Positions 59,906 through 64,000 of a stretch of DNA of 64,000 nucleotides are shown piece by piece (position 1 is the stretch's first letter; each line of letters begins with the position of its first letter). The stretch comes from a virus. A program made the translations under genes and the position numbers. The notes beneath the pieces were generated by a model, which did no database searches, was not told where the DNA came from, and was given only the letters and a program-made list of their open reading frames with translations. Location of the stretch: the IMG/VR virus record IMGVR_UViG_3300008954_003475, positions 157,879 to 221,878 of that record. One strand, written 5' to 3'.

Positions 59906-60142
59906 CTAACTTTTGATATTTAAATGTCTATGCTCATTGATAAGGTCTATCATATAGACTTTATACCTAGCCTCTGACATGCCGCCTATTACATGCTCAA
60001 GCTGTTCGTCACTTAGTTCGAAACTAATATCTGTCACAATCTCTTCAAGCATAGCATTTTTTTCTTTAAGCTTCTCTATCTGATCTAAAGACTTCATATA
60101 ATTATCAGATTGAAGCTGAAACCATCGCTTATAATCATTCAT
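59906..60142 (-). CDS. Coiled-coil protein, 78 aa
   Basis: Unrecognised. Coiled coil in the middle (LDQIEKLKEKNAMLEEIVTDI) and a C-terminal helical part. It overlaps the membrane protein gene upstream by eight bases. Confidence 0.65.
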   Translation of the reverse strand: MNDYKRWFQLQSDNYMKSLDQIEKLKEKNAMLEEIVTDISFELSDEQLEHVIGGMSEARYKVYMIDLINEHRHLNIKS

Positions 60143-60440
60143 CCTTTCCTCTTATTTTTACCCACAAACCCCATGTTGCCGGAACCATAATTGGATGCAA
60201 ACAAAGCATCCAGCTGATTGGTGCGCCTGTTATAAACCAGGGGTTTACATGCTTTCCAAGCCAAAGAAACAGGATCGGAAACATTATATCTTCAATTACT
60301 TCCCAGATTATTATAATGACAAGCAAAGCTGTGCCATGCTTTTTTAATATACCTAATAAATAAGATGGTTTAAAATGTTCCAACTTATGCTTGAGCCTGT
60401 TTTTTATCCAGACAAAAGGCTTTAAAAATGATTTAAACAT
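60135..60440 (-). CDS. Membrane protein, 101 aa
   Basis: Basic N-terminus (KPFVWIKNRLKHKLEH) and two or three membrane helices (about 33-60, LLVIIIIWEVIEDIMFPILFL; about 66-95). A Gly-Trp-rich loop lies between. The topology could match a small phage membrane effector, but no family is known to me. Confidence 0.65.
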   Translation of the reverse strand: MFKSFLKPFVWIKNRLKHKLEHFKPSYLLGILKKHGTALLVIIIIWEVIEDIMFPILFLWLGKHVNPWFITGAPISWMLCLHPIMVPATWGLWVKIRGKDE

Positions 60441-60446
60441 TGTATT

Positions 60447-61499
60447 TTAGAATGGTATATTTTTCTTAGAAGTACAAGGTATAGTTGCAACTAATCCTTT
60501 TGTGTATCTAGAGTTTATTTTGCTATCTGGCTCACCAATAAGCTCTTTTAATCCTTTAAACTTTTCTGCATAGTCAACAAGATAAAGCGCATATTCCTTT
60601 TTAAAATATTTCATATCTGAAAACTTTTTAAACAAAGAATGAAAATGCGTAACCATAGTCTTTAAAGTGTTTATAGAAGAAATCTTCTTTCCATAAATTG
60701 TTTCAAGCTCAATTATTTTATTGCCATATTCTTCGTAATTTATATTTTTTGTATCAACATACAGTTTAAAGATATAATCTGTTAGTTTTGGTCCAAAATT
60801 AATACTGTATCTATCTGAATATTTATAGGCCCTAAGAGCGCCAAAGACCCTCATTGCAATTGACGTTCTTTCGAATGGCTCTTGGCTGTTTATGCGTAAT
60901 TCAAAATTAGAAAATGCATCATCAATTCTATCATCATAATACAATACTCCATTGTGCCATGCGACTGCACAGTTGATGAAGTCAAATGATGATAGCAATT
61001 CTTCTACAGAAGATATAGGCTTCTTGATAAATTGAATCTCGCCACCATAGACGGGATGTATCTTTCTGTGTGTAGAAGATCGAAAGGAATTAGCCCAACC
61101 AGTTGATTTGCATAATCCGTCCAAGCCTAGTGGACCACCAATAAAAGTTTTTTGATTATAGGTTGGGTCAGGAGATAAACTTTTTGCTTTAGATCCTAAC
61201 TGATCCTCTTTCTTTCCCACTAGCCAATGATGTTCGTGAGCATTATTATGAATTGGATTCGTATCATCAAACCAAATGTCAATATCACCGAAAGAATCTA
61301 TCATTGCATTTTTTGGAGTTGTTACCAAAGAACGCTTTAAGGTTTCCCATCTAAGATCTGTATCATGAAGATTGAAAGCGCGATACAGAGATAACATTGA
61401 CCCGCCAGCAATTATTGGATCAAGAGAAAGCAGTTTGCCAGGAGGCAGAATAAACTCTACAAACCAATTTATACGATCATTTTCGATGGTTTTAATCAC
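60447..61499 (-). CDS. Nucleotidyltransferase-fold protein, 350 aa
   Basis: The Pol-beta-type NTase pattern appears: IIAGGSMLSLYR (about 29-40), GDIDIWFDD (71-79, with two metal Asp) and a third acid around FDFINCAVAW. A helical C-terminal half follows. Members transfer nucleotides to RNA, proteins or small molecules. The start is GTG at 61499 with AAGGAAA. Confidence 0.75.
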   Translation of the reverse strand: MIKTIENDRINWFVEFILPPGKLLSLDPIIAGGSMLSLYRAFNLHDTDLRWETLKRSLVTTPKNAMIDSFGDIDIWFDDTNPIHNNAHEHHWLVGKKEDQLGSKAKSLSPDPTYNQKTFIGGPLGLDGLCKSTGWANSFRSSTHRKIHPVYGGEIQFIKKPISSVEELLSSFDFINCAVAWHNGVLYYDDRIDDAFSNFELRINSQEPFERTSIAMRVFGALRAYKYSDRYSINFGPKLTDYIFKLYVDTKNINYEEYGNKIIELETIYGKKISSINTLKTMVTHFHSLFKKFSDMKYFKKEYALYLVDYAEKFKGLKELIGEPDSKINSRYTKGLVATIPCTSKKNIPF

Positions 61500-61509
61500 A
61501 ATGTTTTCC

Positions 61510-61626
61510 TTATGATAATCGGTTTAAATATTCTTTTATAAGAACAAGTTGCGCTTCGTCTAAAGTTGTAATCTCAGGATGACAAATATAGCCGCGAAGC
61601 CAAAATACAAATTCACGTTCAGTCAT
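61510..61626 (-). CDS. Very small phage protein, 38 aa
   Basis: MTEREFVFWLRGYI then HPEITTLDEAQLVLIKEYL: a short helical protein of the kind often encoded in phage genomes (Phe-Trp-Leu start, Glu-Tyr-Leu end). It overlaps the upstream gene by eight bases and is followed closely by the GTG-start gene. Confidence 0.6.
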   Translation of the reverse strand: MTEREFVFWLRGYICHPEITTLDEAQLVLIKEYLNRLS

Positions 61627-61897
61627 TACTGCGCCCCCAATGGGTAGATCTTTCTCTTAGCCTATCAAGAATCCAAGTGTCTGGCTCTCCAGTTCTGCAC
61701 TTAGCTATGCCGTATGGCATTTCCTCTGCGTAATAATCAAATAATTTATAATACGCCTCTGTTTCGCAGAAGAAAATATGTTCCGCATCAACCTTAGATA
61801 CATCTAATAGAATTAAAGAAACATATATTATTTCTTCTGGAGTTAAAACCTCCAAAAGTTCTTCATCAAAACATAAATCAAACTCTGTATTAATCAT
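61619..61897 (-). CDS. Acidic hypothetical protein, 92 aa
   Basis: Unrecognised. Acidic (FDLCFDEELLEVLTPEE) with several aromatic residues (YYKLFDYYAEEM). Overlaps the lipoprotein gene by eight bases. Confidence 0.65.
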   Translation of the reverse strand: MINTEFDLCFDEELLEVLTPEEIIYVSLILLDVSKVDAEHIFFCETEAYYKLFDYYAEEMPYGIAKCRTGEPDTWILDRLRERSTHWGRSND

Positions 61898-62246
61898 TAT
61901 CCAGCTTTATACCGTATGGTGCAGAATACATTTTAACATATCTGTCTTCACAAAACAGAAACCAATTAGAATACCCAACCTGTTGATTGTGCGGCACGGC
62001 ATAAAAGGTCGCTCTTGTCCATACATTATCTTCTGGAGCGTAGGTACAGCGAATCTTTAGAGTAAGACTGTTTGGAACAGTGCCCCAATAAAGACTTTCG
62101 CAACCTGCTTGATCCATATTGACAAGAGTGCCGTCTATACAGGGGCTTTCTGAAACTGCAATATAAGTTTCTTTAGAAATCTTATAAGGAGAAATCTTAT
62201 GAGAATTGCATCCAATCAAAAACAGCAGGGGCAAAGCTTTATTCAT
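61890..62246 (-). CDS. Predicted lipoprotein, 118 aa
   Basis: Short signal peptide with lipobox LIGC (Cys 13), so an outer- or inner-membrane lipoprotein, followed by a small beta-rich exposed domain with three more cysteines. Phage lipoproteins often block superinfection or act in o-spanin-type lysis; the sequence does not say which. Confidence 0.75.
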   Translation of the reverse strand: MNKALPLLFLIGCNSHKISPYKISKETYIAVSESPCIDGTLVNMDQAGCESLYWGTVPNSLTLKIRCTYAPEDNVWTRATFYAVPHNQQVGYSNWFLFCEDRYVKMYSAPYGIKLDND

Positions 62247-62255
62247 ATCTTTCGA

Positions 62256-62477
62256 CTAACAAAAGCCACCCTCTGTTGGGTTGGTAAAAAGGTGTAAGGA
62301 TAAGATGATTTCTTTTACATTTTTATCATAGTACATCATCATCATATCTTTCTTGGTAACTGCATCCATTTCATCTTCGGAAATTCTAATTTCTCCATCA
62401 CTCTTTTTTACAATTGCAGTTAAAAGTGTAAATAGCATTTCTTTGTCATTAAGAGCGGATCTTTCGTTACTATCCAT
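62256..62477 (-). CDS. Small helical protein, 73 aa
   Basis: Unrecognised. Helical with acidic and Met-rich stretches (VTKKDMMMMYYDKN). Compact small phage gene. Confidence 0.6.
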   Translation of the reverse strand: MDSNERSALNDKEMLFTLLTAIVKKSDGEIRISEDEMDAVTKKDMMMMYYDKNVKEIILSLHLFTNPTEGGFC

Positions 62478-62494
62478 TGTGTTGTCTTCCTGTG

Positions 62495-62716
62495 TTATCT
62501 TGCAGAATTTATATCATATTTGTTATACAAATCATTTTTACCAATAATGCTTCCACTGTAATCTGGGTTTACTACCTTTCTGTTGTTCCAATAAATTGTT
62601 TCAACAACATACTTTTCTATATCTGGATAATAAGTCAAAACACGGTGTCCGTAATCTTTATCGTCTAAAGCACGAACTTCTTTCCCAGCCAAACTATCTG
62701 AATCAAACATTATCAC
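62495..62716 (-). CDS. Small protein, 73 aa
   Basis: Unrecognised. Short beta-rich protein (EVRALDDKDYGHRVLTYYPD, YVVETIYWNNRKVV). Overlaps the previous gene by 14 bases. Confidence 0.6.
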   Translation of the reverse strand: MIMFDSDSLAGKEVRALDDKDYGHRVLTYYPDIEKYVVETIYWNNRKVVNPDYSGSIIGKNDLYNKYDINSAR

Positions 62717-63206
62717 ACCCTTCTATGATAAGTAAATCAATTTCATCGGCAGCTTTGATATGTCCCATCGAATCTAAATAATTAGAAAGTTTTATAAGGC
62801 TGTGCTTAACCTTTGAAGTAATATCGTTAGGCCGGGAAGAACTATCTTTATTACCCAGAAGAATTGCATGATCTTCTTTTATTCTGGTCAATATTTCGCA
62901 AGGAACGCCAGCCTCTTCAAACCACTTTACTTCACGCTTGCTATGTGCAAGCATTTCTTTTTCCGGAAACCCTTTTTCTTCAAGTTCTTTATGCTCTTTT
63001 AAAAGTTTCTTTTTAATTTTATCGGAAAGAAAAGGAACCGCCTCTTCTTTTTCAAATTCAAAATGACATTCGGGGCAACATGAAGTTTCCTCTTTCGCCT
63101 GTTTTTTTTCGCTGCATGATTCACATGCGGCTTTATTTAAAGAATCAACACTCCAGGTGTATGGTTCGTTCAAATAGGTTGCAAGATTTGTAATTCTATC
63201 AGTCAT
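62703..63206 (-). CDS. Cys-rich protein with C-terminal tag module, 167 aa
   Basis: The N-terminal part has two Cys pairs (ACESC near 28-32; CCPEC near 43-47), likely zinc. A charged helical middle follows. Residues about 133-163 (SLIKLSNYLDSMGHIKAADE) are a clear copy of the tag module, here at the C-terminus. The location differs from all other members. Function unknown. Confidence 0.75.
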   Translation of the reverse strand: MTDRITNLATYLNEPYTWSVDSLNKAACESCSEKKQAKEETSCCPECHFEFEKEEAVPFLSDKIKKKLLKEHKELEEKGFPEKEMLAHSKREVKWFEEAGVPCEILTRIKEDHAILLGNKDSSSRPNDITSKVKHSLIKLSNYLDSMGHIKAADEIDLLIIEGCDNV

Positions 63207-63234
63207 TTATAATCCTTCATGTATACCGATACTA

Positions 63235-63432
63235 TTAGTATTTCTCATCCACCCAGCTATAGAACAAACATCCGATTATTATAGAAATAAATCCTGGCAA
63301 AAATGCAAGATGAGTTCTCAGCGTCCACGGTTTGTCGAAGTTTTTGAATGGACCATCGAAAACAAAGAACCATCGATCTGCAAATTCAATGAAAACATTG
63401 CCAATGAATCTACATGCTTTATTCTTTCTCAC
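63235..63432 (-). CDS. Small membrane protein, 65 aa
   Basis: GTG start at 63432 with GGAGG upstream. Basic N-terminus and one membrane helix near the end (AFLPGFISIIIGCLFYSWV). A plus-strand frame over the same DNA is not supported. Confidence 0.6.
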   Translation of the reverse strand: MRKNKACRFIGNVFIEFADRWFFVFDGPFKNFDKPWTLRTHLAFLPGFISIIIGCLFYSWVDEKY

Positions 63433-63536
63433 TCTGCGCCTCCAGCTATAACAGGATTTGTTGACATTAAAAATTCATTATCAACAAGGCTGCTGATAAG
63501 CCAGCTTGCATTATCATTTTTAATTTTTCTTATCAT
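63429..63536 (-). CDS. Possible small protein, 35 aa
   Basis: A short frame starting MIRKIKNDNASWL and ending PVIAGGAE; its TGA overlaps the GTG of the next gene as GTGA, and its final codons hold that gene's ribosome site. Its own ribosome site is weak, so it may be only a coupling leader. Confidence 0.4.
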   Translation of the reverse strand: MIRKIKNDNASWLISSLVDNEFLMSTNPVIAGGAE

Positions 63537-63554
63537 CAGATTACTTTTCTTTAT

Positions 63555-63788
63555 TCATTTTACCTGCTCAAAATAGGCGTCCATTCTTTCTGCTGTGATG
63601 TAGTGGACGTATTCAAAGAAATACTCCACACGGACATATTCATCACGCCGCCATTTCAGGCAGTAGAGATAGAAGAACAGACCACGAATCCAGTTGGGTC
63701 CAAAGTCCTTTCCAGGAATCCCATCCATGTCTTCCACGTCATAGCCTGGAGCAATCCGCAACAGGTAGAGAATAGAGCGCAGCATCAC
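63555..63788 (-). CDS. Small hypothetical protein, 77 aa
   Basis: Unrecognised. Tyr/Arg-rich (FFYLYCLKWRRDEYVRVEYFFEYVHY). Codon use is more GC-rich than its neighbours. The start is a GTG at 63788 or the ATG next to it; the upstream TGA overlaps. Confidence 0.6.
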   Translation of the reverse strand: MMLRSILYLLRIAPGYDVEDMDGIPGKDFGPNWIRGLFFYLYCLKWRRDEYVRVEYFFEYVHYITAERMDAYFEQVK

Positions 63789-63913
63789 TCATTTCCTTGG
63801 TCATATACTGTCGTCGCAAAACAGCCTTCTTCATATTCTGAACCAGCAAACACGATCCATCCGTTTGCTACTCGTCTGATTATAATGTCTGTGTCTTCGA
63901 TGTTAGGTTTCAT
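63785..63913 (-). CDS. Small protein, 42 aa
   Basis: MKPNIEDTDIIIRRVANGW, then FAGSEYEEGCFATTVYD: a short beta-like phage protein. GAGAGAAG precedes the ATG. Its ATGA overlaps the previous stop, and its TGA overlaps the next start. Confidence 0.6.
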   Translation of the reverse strand: MKPNIEDTDIIIRRVANGWIVFAGSEYEEGCFATTVYDQGNE

Positions 63914-64000
63914 TTTATTTCTTCTCTCGGATTCTTCGTTAGATTTGATAGAATGAATCCCTTGTGTTCGCCCCAGTCTTCACAGATTTCTGTCTCCCCC
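63910..64000 (-). CDS. C-terminal end of a gene cut by the right edge
   Basis: The last 29 codons of a protein ending EICEDWGEHKGFILSNLTK-NPREEIK, stopping with a TGA that overlaps the next ATG. No family can be assigned from this fragment. Confidence 0.55.
   Translation of the reverse strand, partial: GETEICEDWGEHKGFILSNLTKNPREEIK

Noticed and set aside
63310-63576. Plus-strand membrane-protein frame
   Set aside because: It overlaps minus-strand genes that have a GGAGG site and stop/start coupling, and it has no own ribosome site.

Overview
The window looks like part of the genome of a large, strictly lytic tailed phage of the jumbo, broadly T4-related kind. The evidence is dense packing (many 1-, 4- or 8-base stop/start overlaps, no gap above about 155 bases without a gene or signal), nearly all genes on the minus strand, a T4-type gp46/gp47 recombination nuclease, a gp55-like sigma factor, two long tail-fibre proteins, T4-like TATAAATA late promoter sequences, a tRNA, and many host-metabolism genes such as ThyX, dCMP deaminase, PurA-like, IMPDH-like, glutamine synthetase, asparagine synthase, GroEL and two Hsp20s. 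Terminase, portal, major capsid protein, DNA polymerase and integrase are not seen here. The host cannot be named from the sequence. Both window ends cut through genes.

Layout, in minus-strand gene order from the left edge. 1-10.35 kb: transcription and recombination block (sigma factor, Cas4/RecB-type nuclease, gp46, gp47, primase zinc-finger protein, FtsK-like translocase). 10.4-16 kb: two tail-fibre proteins with a shared N-terminus. 16-18.1 kb: HU, HNH, KH-domain RNA-binding protein, Hsp20 and a small membrane protein behind a strong sigma-70-like promoter. 18.2-28.9 kb: ThyX, M16 peptidase, VWA metallopeptidase with MoxR ATPase, IMPDH-like, a secreted HExxH protein, DHH phosphoesterase, PurA-like. 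29-39.2 kb: a probable virion block of mosaic paralogous proteins, bounded by terminators. 39.3-43.8 kb: GroEL and a calcineurin-like phosphoesterase. 43.9-45.3 kb: a lone plus-strand membrane protein. 45.3-50.7 kb: Hsp20, SPOUT methylase, glutamine synthetase, flap exonuclease. 50.8-64 kb: mostly small genes, plus tRNA-Leu with TilS, a CYTH protein, SNase, AsnB, a SET protein, dCMP deaminase, HesB with a diiron protein, a nucleotidyltransferase and a lipoprotein.

The gene set suggests nucleotide-pool takeover (ThyX, dCMP deaminase, PurA-like, IMPDH-like), nitrogen metabolism (GSII-type glutamine synthetase, AsnB), RNA handling (TilS, SPOUT, KH, tRNA) and protein folding and processing (GroEL, two Hsp20s, M16, MoxR/VWA).

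The most unusual feature is a module of about 30 residues (pattern LxxLAxxLxxxGxxxxAxxL, often ending in K-T/S-A) found at the N-terminus, interior or C-terminus of at least eight proteins. In two large proteins the internal copy starts at an ATG with its own ribosome binding site. This looks like a phage-wide sorting or packaging tag, with internal initiation or gene fusion as a second layer.
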